This document shows, piece by piece, positions 31,499 through 39,199 of a stretch of DNA of 64,000 nucleotides (within the stretch, counting starts at the first letter, position 1; each line of letters begins with the position of its first letter). The stretch lies in NCBI GenBank assembly GCA_016722025.1, contig JADKGZ010000008.1, forward strand, positions 1 through 64,000, in the 5' to 3' direction. This DNA comes from Acidimicrobiaceae bacterium. GTDB taxonomy: Bacteria > Actinomycetota > Acidimicrobiia > Acidimicrobiales > Ilumatobacteraceae. Both the position numbers and the translations under genes were made by a program. The notes under the pieces are model-generated. The model ran no database searches. It saw only the letters and a program-made list of their open reading frames with translations, and had not been told where the DNA came from.

Positions 31499-32359
31499 TC
31501 AGGCCTTTGCCGGCAGTGCCTTGGCCGAACGATTCACGAGCACACGTCGATCGCGAGTGTGCAACATCCAACACAGCGTGAGGAAGATGACGAGCGACGA
31601 GATGCAGATGATGGCCGCCGGCACACGCTTCGAGCCCATGTCGCGGATCATGAACACGTACTCGTGCGGACGAGAGGTGTCGATGACCGCGCGTGCGGGC
31701 GCACGACCGGGTTCGGTTCGCTGCGGCACGAGCGGCGCGATCTCCACCAGCGCGTAGTGCGGCTTGTGGAAGAAGGCAAGGAAGTCGATGCGGTCGTCCC
31801 AGAACTTGGGCCCGCGCTCGCCACCCTTCTCGTACACACCGACGACTGCGAACTCGCCGGCCGCGTACGCACCCGATTCTTCGAGGAACACGCCACCGGC
31901 GGCGCCGGCTTGCGCATACGACGGCAGTGCCGAGTTGAGCTGCTTCCACGACGAGTCGGCGAGCAACCCGCGCACAGCGGTGGCGTCGGCGACCGGATCG
32001 TCGGTGGGTGTGAACGACAGATCGAGCACACCCACCTCGGAGAGCGAACCAGGGTCGCGGATGACGGTCTTACCCGCCACTGGCTGCCAGCTGGGGTCGG
32101 GACCGAGCAAGCCCTTGCCGTACGTCCACCACACCGCGCCCATGATGAACATCCACCCGGCAAGGCCGGTGAGCGCCACCAGGAAGCCGAGCCGCGCACC
32201 GAGGTTGGTACCGAGGATGAGGTACAGGCTGCCGCACAGCACACCCACCGCCATGATGACGATGAGGGTGCCACGCAGCTCCCACTCCCAGGGGCCGATG
32301 GCGGTCTTGCCCGTGTTACCCAGGATGCCGGCAGCTGCCGACGCAATCGCTGCATGCAT
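31499..32359 (-). CDS. Membrane protein of unknown function between the b6f-like genes and nuoA
   Basis: The 286-residue protein has two hydrophobic helices near the N-terminus (LIVIMAVGVLCGSLYLILG and FLVALTGLAGWMFIMGAVWW), a large presumably exoplasmic domain of about 150 residues, and a C-terminal helix (AAIICISSLVIFLTLCWML). No cofactor motif is visible; there is no C-x2-C-H or paired Cys. Its ATG overlaps the cytochrome c stop (TGATG), and nuoA follows after 4 bases. The place suggests an accessory or assembly subunit of either respiratory complex. I do not recognise the family. Confidence 0.8.
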   Translation of the reverse strand: MHAAIASAAAGILGNTGKTAIGPWEWELRGTLIVIMAVGVLCGSLYLILGTNLGARLGFLVALTGLAGWMFIMGAVWWTYGKGLLGPDPSWQPVAGKTVIRDPGSLSEVGVLDLSFTPTDDPVADATAVRGLLADSSWKQLNSALPSYAQAGAAGGVFLEESGAYAAGEFAVVGVYEKGGERGPKFWDDRIDFLAFFHKPHYALVEIAPLVPQRTEPGRAPARAVIDTSRPHEYVFMIRDMGSKRVPAAIICISSLVIFLTLCWMLHTRDRRVLVNRSAKALPAKA

Positions 32360-33435
32360 CAGAGGCTCCGGACGTATTCGACGATGGCGGTGATCTGCTC
32401 ATCGGTGAGCAAGTGACCGAAGCCGGGCATGCGACCCGATCCTTGTCCTTGCAGACCGTACTTGGCGCCGTTCTTGGAGCCGACCTTGATGAAGTTGATC
32501 ATGTCCTGCTCGTTGGGGAAGTGGCTGTTGGTGGCACCACCGGTGAGGTTCCAGCCGAATGCGCCCTGCGCCGTGACACCGGGCTGGTCGTAGCTCCAGC
32601 CCGGAGTGTGGCAGCGCGCACAGCTGTAGGCGCCGCTGGCGAGGTTGCTGTTGAACAGCGCCTCACCTTCGCTGGCCTCGGGGTTCTTGGCGAGGTACTC
32701 GTCGACCGACTTCTGGATCTCGGCCTGTGTGGTTTGCGGCAGCGTGCCGCCTTCGCACACGTACGGGTCGGCCTTGTTGACGAACTCACTGTCGCCAAGG
32801 CACCCCTCGGGTTTGATCTGAATCGACTTCAGGTAGACCAACAGCGTTTCGATGTTCTGCTCGGTCATCGGGCCACCGCCCGCTGCACCCCACGCCGACA
32901 TCGGCGAGAACGGTCGGCCGTAGTTGAGGATGAAACGCACCTCTTCCTGGCTGAAGCGGTAGAAGACGGTGTTGAGGGCCGGGGCGTACCAGTTGACGGC
33001 GGTGACCTCTTGCGTGTTCGGATCCGTGATGGCGTACGGCGCCGACGCACCGCTGCCACCCATGCCGCCATGGCAGCCCGAGCAGTTGAACCCGCCATTG
33101 GCCGTGGTCTCGAACAACTGCTCGCCCCACCAGCGGAAGCGCTCTTGCTCGCCACTGACCGCGCCCGCCTGACGACTGGGCTCGAACATCCAGTAGAGCG
33201 GCAAGCCGATGACGAGCGTGACCAGCAGCAGCACACCGAGCAGCTGCATGCGCTCGAGGCGCGGGCCCTCGAGCTGCTCGTCGTCGTAGTACGCCTTGCG
33301 GTTGGGCGCCATCTCGACCTCGGAGCCGAGCTCGGCTCGGGCGCTGCCCTTGTTGAGGAAGAAGTAGGTGATCCACCCGATGGTGACGATGGCGAAGATC
33401 ACCCACGCCACTGCAGTGCTGTTGAGCGCGATCAT
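32359..33435 (-). CDS. Membrane-bound dihaem cytochrome c of the b6f-like complex
   Basis: The 358-residue protein has two N-terminal transmembrane segments (about residues 8-26 and 66-84) and two haem c sites, C118-S-G-C121-H122 and C272-A-R-C275-H276, each in a cytochrome c fold with a candidate Met ligand downstream (for example RMPGFGHLLTDEQI). It would accept electrons from the Rieske protein and pass them to an oxidase or to the soluble/monohaem cytochrome. ATG 33435 overlaps the Rieske stop (ATGA). Confidence 0.9.
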   Translation of the reverse strand: MIALNSTAVAWVIFAIVTIGWITYFFLNKGSARAELGSEVEMAPNRKAYYDDEQLEGPRLERMQLLGVLLLVTLVIGLPLYWMFEPSRQAGAVSGEQERFRWWGEQLFETTANGGFNCSGCHGGMGGSGASAPYAITDPNTQEVTAVNWYAPALNTVFYRFSQEEVRFILNYGRPFSPMSAWGAAGGGPMTEQNIETLLVYLKSIQIKPEGCLGDSEFVNKADPYVCEGGTLPQTTQAEIQKSVDEYLAKNPEASEGEALFNSNLASGAYSCARCHTPGWSYDQPGVTAQGAFGWNLTGGATNSHFPNEQDMINFIKVGSKNGAKYGLQGQGSGRMPGFGHLLTDEQITAIVEYVRSL

Positions 33436-34274
33436 ATGCAGTGTGGCCCTTCCGCCTCTTGACCAGTGGTGTTGGTACCGATGGCCGCTCCGACGATGGG
33501 CGCCGAGGTGTCGATCACCACGTCGCCGGTACCCGAGACGGTGACTGCGAAGTGATCCATGCCGCGAGGTGCCGGGCCACTCTTCTTCTCACCCACGCGG
33601 TTGTACTGCGAGCCGTGGCACGGGCATTCGAACCACTGGCTGCTCTTGCACTCCGGCACCCGGCAACCGAGGTGCGGGCACTTCTGGTACAGGGCGACGA
33701 TGCCGTCCTCCATGCCGCCCAGGAGCGCCTTGTACTCCTTCACGCCCTTGGCCTTGGGCAATGCCTCGGAAGGGTAGACGGTGACGTACGAGCGTGCGTT
33801 GGAGGCGTAGAAGAAGCCGCCGTTGCTGCGGATGCTGGCGAGGATGTCGGTGAGCTTGCCCACGTTCACCTTGCCGCCGAACACCGGAGCGGCCGTGGGC
33901 CACAGGAAGGCGACGAACCCGGCGGCTGCGAAGGTGAGCAAGCTGGTGCTCATCAGCGTCACCGTGGCGCGGTTGAGGAACTGGCGACGGTTGACGCCGA
34001 TCTCTTCCCGATCCGGTGGGATCCAGATGCTGGGCGCAGCGGCGGCCGCCGGCACGAGCGCCTGCGTGCGATCCTCCACAGCGGCGCGTTCCACCGACCG
34101 GCCCGACGGCGCTGCCGGCAGATCGATGTCGGCGTCGCGGTCGCGGCGGCGCGTCTCGCGGCTCAGTGCACCGGCGCCACGCACGTCGGCCTTGCGCGCG
34201 GTGACCAGCAGCACCACGGCGAACAGGACGACGATGGCGGCAACGGCGAGAGCGATGATGACAGCGGAACTCAT
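33432..34274 (-). CDS. qcrA: Rieske iron-sulfur protein
   Basis: The 280-residue protein starts at ATG 34274. It has a helix at residues 4-26, a charged cytoplasmic segment of about 70 residues, and a second helix after a twin-arginine-like RRQFL (residues 96-100). The [2Fe-2S] site is complete: C199-P-H201-L-G-C204 and C217-P-C219-H220, with C204 and C219 able to form the disulfide. It shuttles electrons from quinol at cytochrome b to cytochrome c. Confidence 0.93.
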   Translation of the reverse strand: MSSAVIIALAVAAIVVLFAVVLLVTARKADVRGAGALSRETRRRDRDADIDLPAAPSGRSVERAAVEDRTQALVPAAAAAPSIWIPPDREEIGVNRRQFLNRATVTLMSTSLLTFAAAGFVAFLWPTAAPVFGGKVNVGKLTDILASIRSNGGFFYASNARSYVTVYPSEALPKAKGVKEYKALLGGMEDGIVALYQKCPHLGCRVPECKSSQWFECPCHGSQYNRVGEKKSGPAPRGMDHFAVTVSGTGDVVIDTSAPIVGAAIGTNTTGQEAEGPHCI

Positions 34275-34287
34275 GACAGCACGTACC

Positions 34288-35064
34288 TCACAGTTCGAAG
34301 AAGAGTCCGTCACGCCACGGGAGCGTGAAGTTGAAACCGGGGCCGCGGAAGAACGAACCGATGATGACGAGCACCGCCCAGAACATGAGGTGCACGGTCA
34401 TCAACGACGTCGCGAACTTGCGATCCTCCGGTTTGTTGGACGGGTTCTTGTCGATGTAGGGCGCAAGGATCAGCACGATCATGCCCACGCCGGGGATGGT
34501 GACACCGGCGATCATCGGGTGGAACATGGTGAGCAGTTCCTGCAGGCCGAGGAAGTACCAGGGCGCCTTCGACGGGTTGGGCGTCTTGTTGATGTTGGCC
34601 TGCTGCAGCAGCGGGGCGTTCACGAAGATCGAGAAGAAGAACGTGAACGACAGGCATGCCAGCGCAGCCACGAACTCGGCAGCCAGCAGGTGCGGCCAGG
34701 TGTGCACCTTGTCGACCGGTGACGCCTTCACATCTTGGATGCTGCCGCTCTTGACGACGGTGAGCAGGCGTTGGGTGTGGCCGCCGGGGCCGGCCCCTAC
34801 CGGCAGGCTGCCGCCCGTGGGAGCAGCGGCGACCACGCTGGCCACCTTCTCCTGCACGGCAACGCCGCCACCACTACCCGCCGCCTGGCGTGCCTTGCTG
34901 CGCTCGAGCAGGTGCGCAGGAATGCGCGGATCGGCCGCGGGCGCGTCACCGCCGGTCGCAGCAGCGGCACCGGCAGCAGCCTCGCCGGTGGCACCGCCTT
35001 CGACAGCAGCCTTGTCGCGTGCGGCCTGCGCCCGCTTCAGGAGGTGTTCAGGGATTTCGGTCAT
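34288..35064 (-). CDS. Cytochrome b C-terminal half (subunit IV-like)
   Basis: The 258-residue protein starts at ATG 35064 with a strong GGAGG. Its first 110 residues are soluble, with TEIPEHLLKRAQAARDK and later RIPAHLLERSKARQ and an Ala/Gly linker. The membrane part has three helices like PetD or the C-terminal half of bacterial cytochrome b. The quinol-oxidation loop reads APWYFLGLQELL, so the Glu of the common PEWY motif is absent. It pairs with the cytochrome b6 protein encoded just upstream. Confidence 0.88.
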   Translation of the reverse strand: MTEIPEHLLKRAQAARDKAAVEGGATGEAAAGAAAATGGDAPAADPRIPAHLLERSKARQAAGSGGGVAVQEKVASVVAAAPTGGSLPVGAGPGGHTQRLLTVVKSGSIQDVKASPVDKVHTWPHLLAAEFVAALACLSFTFFFSIFVNAPLLQQANINKTPNPSKAPWYFLGLQELLTMFHPMIAGVTIPGVGMIVLILAPYIDKNPSNKPEDRKFATSLMTVHLMFWAVLVIIGSFFRGPGFNFTLPWRDGLFFEL

Positions 35065-35080
35065 CGATCGCCTCCTTCGC

Positions 35081-35866
35081 TCACAACGGCCCCGAGATGC
35101 CGCCGTCTTTGCGGACACGCCAGAAGTGGATGGCCATGAAGATGACGATGACGAACGGCAGCATCAGCACGTGCAGCACGTACCAGCGCAGCAGCGTGTC
35201 GCCACCGATCTCCTTGCCACCCAGCAGCACGAACCGCACTTGCGTACCCAGCACCGGGGTGTAGCCCATCATGTTGGTACCCACGGTGACGGCCCAGAGC
35301 GCCAACTGGTCCCACGGCAACAGGTAGCCGGTGAACGACAGCAGCAGAGTGAGCATCAGCAGCACCACGCCGATGACCCAGTTGAACTCGCGCGGCGGCT
35401 TGTAGGCGCCGTGGTAGAAGACGCGGGCCATGTGCAGGAACACGCTGAGCACCATCAGGTGAGCGCCCCAGCGGTGCATGTTGCGCACAAGTAAGCCGAA
35501 GGTCACCGATGTCTGCAGGTTGGAGATGTCGTTCCACGCCTGCACGTCGGTGGGCCGGTAGAAGAACATCAGGAAGATGCCGGTGACCGTGAGCAGGATG
35601 AACAGGAAGAAGCTGAGGCCGCCGAGGCAGAGCGTGTAGCTCACCTTCACCGCGTGGCGCTTCACCTTCACCGGGTGCAGGTGGTACAGCACCGAGTTCA
35701 TGATCACGTAGCTGCGGTTGCGCGGGCTGTCGGTGTAGCCCTTGCGGAAGATGCTGCCCGGCCGGAAGATGCTGTTCCAGGCTTGGCTGCCCTGCACATC
35801 ACCGACCCCTTTGGTCAAGCGGTCCTTCGCGGTGGGACGTGGTGTCTCGTCGAGGATCTTTGCCAT
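35081..35866 (-). CDS. qcrB: Cytochrome b6-like subunit with conserved Cys for a covalent haem
   Basis: The 261-residue protein has four helices. Haem ligands are seen as H-x13-H in MHRWGAHLMVLSVFLH and H-x14-H in LHVLMLPFVIVIFMAIHF. The extra residue in the second pair is characteristic of cytochrome b6 rather than mitochondrial-type cytochrome b. A Cys in YTLCLGGLSFF lies where b6 has the Cys that binds haem c-n (YCFGG). FYRPTD corresponds to YYRPTV of b6. With subunit IV and Rieske it forms the quinol-oxidising core. Confidence 0.9.
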   Translation of the reverse strand: MAKILDETPRPTAKDRLTKGVGDVQGSQAWNSIFRPGSIFRKGYTDSPRNRSYVIMNSVLYHLHPVKVKRHAVKVSYTLCLGGLSFFLFILLTVTGIFLMFFYRPTDVQAWNDISNLQTSVTFGLLVRNMHRWGAHLMVLSVFLHMARVFYHGAYKPPREFNWVIGVVLLMLTLLLSFTGYLLPWDQLALWAVTVGTNMMGYTPVLGTQVRFVLLGGKEIGGDTLLRWYVLHVLMLPFVIVIFMAIHFWRVRKDGGISGPL

Positions 35867-35882
35867 CGTTGTTCGTTTTCCC

Positions 35883-36296
35883 TCAGAGCCTCAGGCCGTA
35901 GGCATAGCCATGGCTGTTGGTACGTACGTGCGAGTCGCCGGCAACTGCCGGAGCCCCCACCTTGCCCATGATGATCACGCCCGTCGGGCAGCGATCGACA
36001 CACAGTTGGCACCGTGTGCAGATGTCGTCGTCGATGATGAACAGCACGTTGTCGCTGGGGTCGAGCCCCGGCTGCTCGGTGTTGCTGGCTTCCACGATGG
36101 CGTCGGTGGACACCATGTGGATGCACTTCCACGGACAGATGTCGACGCAGCCCTCGCACATGATGCACTCGGTCTGGTCGATGTGGATGAACTGCTTGGG
36201 CTTGATGGCCTTCGACAGGTAATCCGCGTCGACCTCGACGAGTGTGTACTCGTCGGTGTACGGCATCATCGGTGGGTTGGCGTCGGTCTTCGCCAT
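35883..36296 (-). CDS. 2x[4Fe-4S] ferredoxin-like protein of the b6f-like cluster
   Basis: The 137-residue protein has two full cluster motifs, CIMCEGCVDICPWKC and CTRCQLCVDRCPTG, resembling NuoI-like or bacterial ferredoxins. It has no transmembrane segment. The sequence after the second site (IIMGKVGAP) is not that of NuoI. Its location between a small membrane protein and cytochrome b6 suggests that it feeds electrons into, or docks on, the quinol complex. ATG 36296; only 1 base separates it from the upstream gene. Confidence 0.88.
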   Translation of the reverse strand: MAKTDANPPMMPYTDEYTLVEVDADYLSKAIKPKQFIHIDQTECIMCEGCVDICPWKCIHMVSTDAIVEASNTEQPGLDPSDNVLFIIDDDICTRCQLCVDRCPTGVIIMGKVGAPAVAGDSHVRTNSHGYAYGLRL

Positions 36297-36297
36297 A

Positions 36298-36786
36298 TCA
36301 GCTCTTCTTCACCAACGGGCGCCCGAACGAGCTGGTGGCGAGTTCCTTGCTGGGCGTGCCGTCGCCGCGCTTCTGCCACACGCTCCACAAGAAGATGAGC
36401 AGGCCGAAGTACCAGACGTGGATGACGACCACCACGATGTCGCGGACGGCTTCGTACGACATGGTGAACGGGAAGTTGCCACCGAGCGCCTGCGGCTTGA
36501 AGATGTCGCCGGGGCCGTAGATGATGAGGTTCTTGTTCCAGCCGAGCTCGGCATCGGCGTGCGCGATGAACTTGTCGGGCACGATGCCGAAGGCGACGAA
36601 CATCAGGCCGAAGACGTACACCGACGCGAGCATGGCCTCGCCCCACGAGGTGGGCGTGCCCTTCGGGCGACGCTTGGCGTACGGCAGCACCAACAGCGCG
36701 CCTGCCGTGGACAGGATGAACGAAAACAGAAACGCCTCGTTCATGCCGGGCCACTTCAACACGTTGGTTTCGAATGCGATCAGCAC
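36298..36786 (-). CDS. Small membrane protein, first gene of the respiratory array
   Basis: The 162-residue protein starts at GTG 36786 with AGGAAGG about 9 bases upstream. Three hydrophobic helices are visible (AFLFSFILSTAGALLVLPYA, AMLASVYVFGLMFVAFGIV, DIVVVVIHVWYFGLLIFLW). No cofactor motif apart from a His in the last helix. I do not recognise the family. It is co-transcribed with the ferredoxin and cytochrome b6 genes and may anchor the ferredoxin to the membrane. Confidence 0.75.
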   Translation of the reverse strand: MLIAFETNVLKWPGMNEAFLFSFILSTAGALLVLPYAKRRPKGTPTSWGEAMLASVYVFGLMFVAFGIVPDKFIAHADAELGWNKNLIIYGPGDIFKPQALGGNFPFTMSYEAVRDIVVVVIHVWYFGLLIFLWSVWQKRGDGTPSKELATSSFGRPLVKKS

Positions 36787-36802
36787 CGGCGCTGCCCTTC
36801 CT

Positions 36803-36818
36803 CGTGAACTGCTGCACA
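36803..36818. promoter_or_regulatory. CRP-like site 1 (CGTGA-ACTGCT-GCACA)
   Basis: It matches the actinobacterial CRP/GlxR consensus TGTGA-N6-TCACA at 8 of 10 positions. It lies about 17 bases upstream of GTG 36786 of the array, close enough to the start to act as a repressor or as a site for a leaderless promoter. Confidence 0.4.
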
Positions 36819-36940
36819 AACTGTAGCCACCACACCCGGGGTCGATACCAGTTCGTCCGCGAGAACGCATCCAGAAATCGACCCACGAGCCGGTGTCACC
36901 GGTTCGGTCTACCACGCGGGTCGCGATCCGGCCGCCCCGT

Positions 36941-36956
36941 TGTGAACTCGTGCACA
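36941..36956. promoter_or_regulatory. CRP-like site 2 (TGTGA-ACTCGT-GCACA)
   Basis: It matches TGTGA-N6-TCACA at 9 of 10 positions. It is placed about 155 bases upstream of the array start and about 80 bases upstream of the cytochrome c gene start, a position suitable for activating the cytochrome c gene. Confidence 0.45.
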
Positions 36957-37034
36957 GAAGATTCCTCGCCGCCGACGAACTTCCCGGACGGCGGAATTCC
37001 CGAATCCCGTGTCCGGACGTCTATCGTTCGACCC

Positions 37035-37841
37035 GTGACCGAGATTCCCGAGCACCTGCTGAAGCGCAGTCAGGCACGCAAGGGCGGCGGCGACGCCGCT
37101 GCCGCCGCTGCCGCTCCTGCCACTACTCCTGCCGTGGCCGCCTCCGCTGCGCCCGCCGTCGCCGCAGCCAAGGCCGAAGTCGTACCCGCGGGGCCACCGC
37201 CTCCGAAGCCCGACATCCCGGTGGTCGCTGCCTACAAGGCGCGCAAGAAGATCCCTGTGTGGGCGATGATCACCCTCAGCATCCTGCCGCTGTGGCTGTT
37301 CATGTACGTGCTCGCGCTCAAGCCCATCGCGGCCAAGGCCAGTGGCCCGTTGGGCGAAGGTCTGAAGGTGTACTCCAACTGCGGCTCGTGCCACGGTGCC
37401 GGTGGCGAGGGCATCGGTTCCGCGTACGCCTTCACCAATGGGTCGGTCATCGCCACCTTCCCGCACATCGAAGACCAGTTGCGCTGGGTGAAGCTCGGTA
37501 GCGCCGAGTACGTCAGCGCCGGCGTGCAGATTCCGGGCGACCCGAATCGCGAGGGCGGCCCACACATCGCTGGTGCCAGCGGCGGCGTGATGCCGGCTGC
37601 CGGCAAGGGGCTCGGTCTGTCCGATCTCGAGATCCTCGAGGTCGTCTGCCACGAGCGCTACGACCTCGGCGGCGCCGAGCAGGGCACCGAGGAGTTCGAG
37701 CTGTGGTGCTCGCCGGAGGCGCCCGCCTACCTCGCCCTCGAGACTGGCGAGGCCACGTTCGACGACGTGCACACGGTGATCGCCGACAAGGGCATCATCG
37801 AGATCGGCAGCGTGCCGGTCGCCGGCACCACCGCTGAGTGA
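37035..37841 (+). CDS. Membrane-anchored monohaem cytochrome c
   Basis: The 268-residue protein starts at GTG 37035 (TEIPEHLLKRSQARKGG). It has an Ala/Pro-rich cytoplasmic segment, one transmembrane helix (about residues 74-96) and a cytochrome c domain with C116-G-S-C119-H120. A Met in GGVMPAAGKGL is the likely sixth ligand. The first ten residues are the same as those of the subunit IV-like protein encoded divergently. It probably carries electrons from the b6f-like complex to a terminal oxidase. Confidence 0.87.
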   Translation: MTEIPEHLLKRSQARKGGGDAAAAAAAPATTPAVAASAAPAVAAAKAEVVPAGPPPPKPDIPVVAAYKARKKIPVWAMITLSILPLWLFMYVLALKPIAAKASGPLGEGLKVYSNCGSCHGAGGEGIGSAYAFTNGSVIATFPHIEDQLRWVKLGSAEYVSAGVQIPGDPNREGGPHIAGASGGVMPAAGKGLGLSDLEILEVVCHERYDLGGAEQGTEEFELWCSPEAPAYLALETGEATFDDVHTVIADKGIIEIGSVPVAGTTAE

Positions 37842-37877
37842 CTCGGGCGCCCAGGCGGGCCCGAAACCAAGTGTCGA

Positions 37878-37907
37878 TGTGGCCGCTTCCGGAACACAGC
37901 GGCCACA
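37878..37907. terminator. Perfect 9-bp inverted repeat after the cytochrome c gene
   Basis: TGTGGCCGC and GCGGCCACA form a perfect 9-bp stem with a 12-base loop, 37 bases after the cytochrome c stop and 11 bases before the next start. There is no U-run. It could be a terminator or an operator for the reductase gene. Confidence 0.4.
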
Positions 37908-37917
37908 CTGCTGTGCT

Positions 37918-39183
37918 GTGACCGACCACGCGTCCAGCGAGGCGCCCCTCCACACCGAAGTGCTCGTCATCGGTGGCGGCCCCGCGGGTGCCGCTGCGGG
38001 CTACTGGCTGGCTCGCCACGGCCACGACGTCACCGTCGTCGAACGCAAGACGTTCCCGCGCGACAAGACCTGCGGCGATGGCCTCACACCGCGGGCCGTG
38101 CACCAGCTCAACGAGATGGGCCTGGCGGAGCCGCTGGCGAAGTACCACCGCTACAGCGGGCTGCGAGCCACCGGCATGGGTCGGTCACTGGAACTGGAGT
38201 GGCCGAGCCACCCCGTGTACCCACAGCACGGGTACGTGGTTCGCCGCCGCGAGCTCGACCAGCTGGTGGCCGAGAACGCTCAGCGAGCCGGCGCCACGTT
38301 GCTGCTGGGGCACGAGGCCATACAGCCGATCGTCGAGCGCGGCTTCGTCCGCGGTGCCACCGTTGCGACCAACGGCACCACGCGCGAGGTCCATGCCAAG
38401 TACGTCGTCGTTGCCGACGGTGCCAACAGCCGGTTCGGCCGTTCGCTGGGCACGTTCCGCACACGCGAGTGGCCCTACGGCACGGCCATTCGCACGTACT
38501 GGCAGTCACCGCGTCACGCCGAACCATGGATCGAATCGGCGCTCGATGTGAAGGACCGCAACGGCAACCCGATGCCCGGGTACGGCTGGATCTTCCCGGT
38601 GGGCGACGGCACGGTCAACATCGGCGTCGGCCTGCTCAGCACGTTTCGCGACTTCAAGAGCGTCAACACCACACACCTGCTCGACGCCTATGCACATCAG
38701 GTGGCCGAGCGCTGGGAGATCGATCCCGGCAACCCCGAGTGCAAGGCCACCAGCGGGCGCATCCCCATGGGCGGCTCGGTGGGGCCCAACGCCGGGCCCA
38801 GCTTCCTGGTGGTGGGCGATGCCGCCGGCAGCGTGAACCCGTTCAACGGTGAAGGCATCGACTACGCGTACGAGACGGCTCGCATCGCCGCGCAGGTGCT
38901 GCACGAAGCACTGGTCACCAACGATCCGTCGTTGCTGCAGCAGTACCCGCGCCAGATCGACGAGGAGTACGGCGAGTACTTCAAGGTCGCCCGCCTCTTC
39001 GCCCGCATCATCGGCAGGCCTGCGCTGATGCGCGAGCTCACGCGCGTGGGCCTGCAGAGCCGCACGCTGATGGAATGGGTGCTGCGCATCATGGCCAACC
39101 TGCTGCGCGACGACGAGAAGGGTCCGGCAGAGCTGGCGTACAAGGCAGCGGCCAAGATCGTGAAGCTGGCCCCGAACGCCTGA
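37918..39183 (+). CDS. Geranylgeranyl reductase family FAD-dependent oxidoreductase
   Basis: The 421-residue protein has the FAD dinucleotide motif VLVIGGGPAGAAAGYWLARHG, the family-typical KTCGDGLTPRAV, YVVVADGANSRFGR and the second FAD motif FLVVGDAAGSVNPFNGEGIDYA. Such enzymes reduce double bonds of isoprenoid chains; in actinobacteria relatives (MenJ type) saturate menaquinone side chains. The convergent polyprenyl synthase and the respiratory genes next door support a role in menaquinone maturation. Start GTG 37918 follows the family length. Confidence 0.85.
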   Translation: MTDHASSEAPLHTEVLVIGGGPAGAAAGYWLARHGHDVTVVERKTFPRDKTCGDGLTPRAVHQLNEMGLAEPLAKYHRYSGLRATGMGRSLELEWPSHPVYPQHGYVVRRRELDQLVAENAQRAGATLLLGHEAIQPIVERGFVRGATVATNGTTREVHAKYVVVADGANSRFGRSLGTFRTREWPYGTAIRTYWQSPRHAEPWIESALDVKDRNGNPMPGYGWIFPVGDGTVNIGVGLLSTFRDFKSVNTTHLLDAYAHQVAERWEIDPGNPECKATSGRIPMGGSVGPNAGPSFLVVGDAAGSVNPFNGEGIDYAYETARIAAQVLHEALVTNDPSLLQQYPRQIDEEYGEYFKVARLFARIIGRPALMRELTRVGLQSRTLMEWVLRIMANLLRDDEKGPAELAYKAAAKIVKLAPNA

Positions 39184-39199
39184 CCCCCGGGGCGGCGGG

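Larger units (their letters stand above)
36787..37034. promoter_or_regulatory. Divergent control region of the respiratory genes
   Basis: This 248-base region separates the minus-strand respiratory array from the plus-strand cytochrome c gene. It carries two direct copies of GTGAACT-(GC/CG)-TGCACARA, listed separately as CRP-like sites. A TACAGT on the minus strand just before the array start is a possible -10; no clear -35 is seen. Confidence 0.45.
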
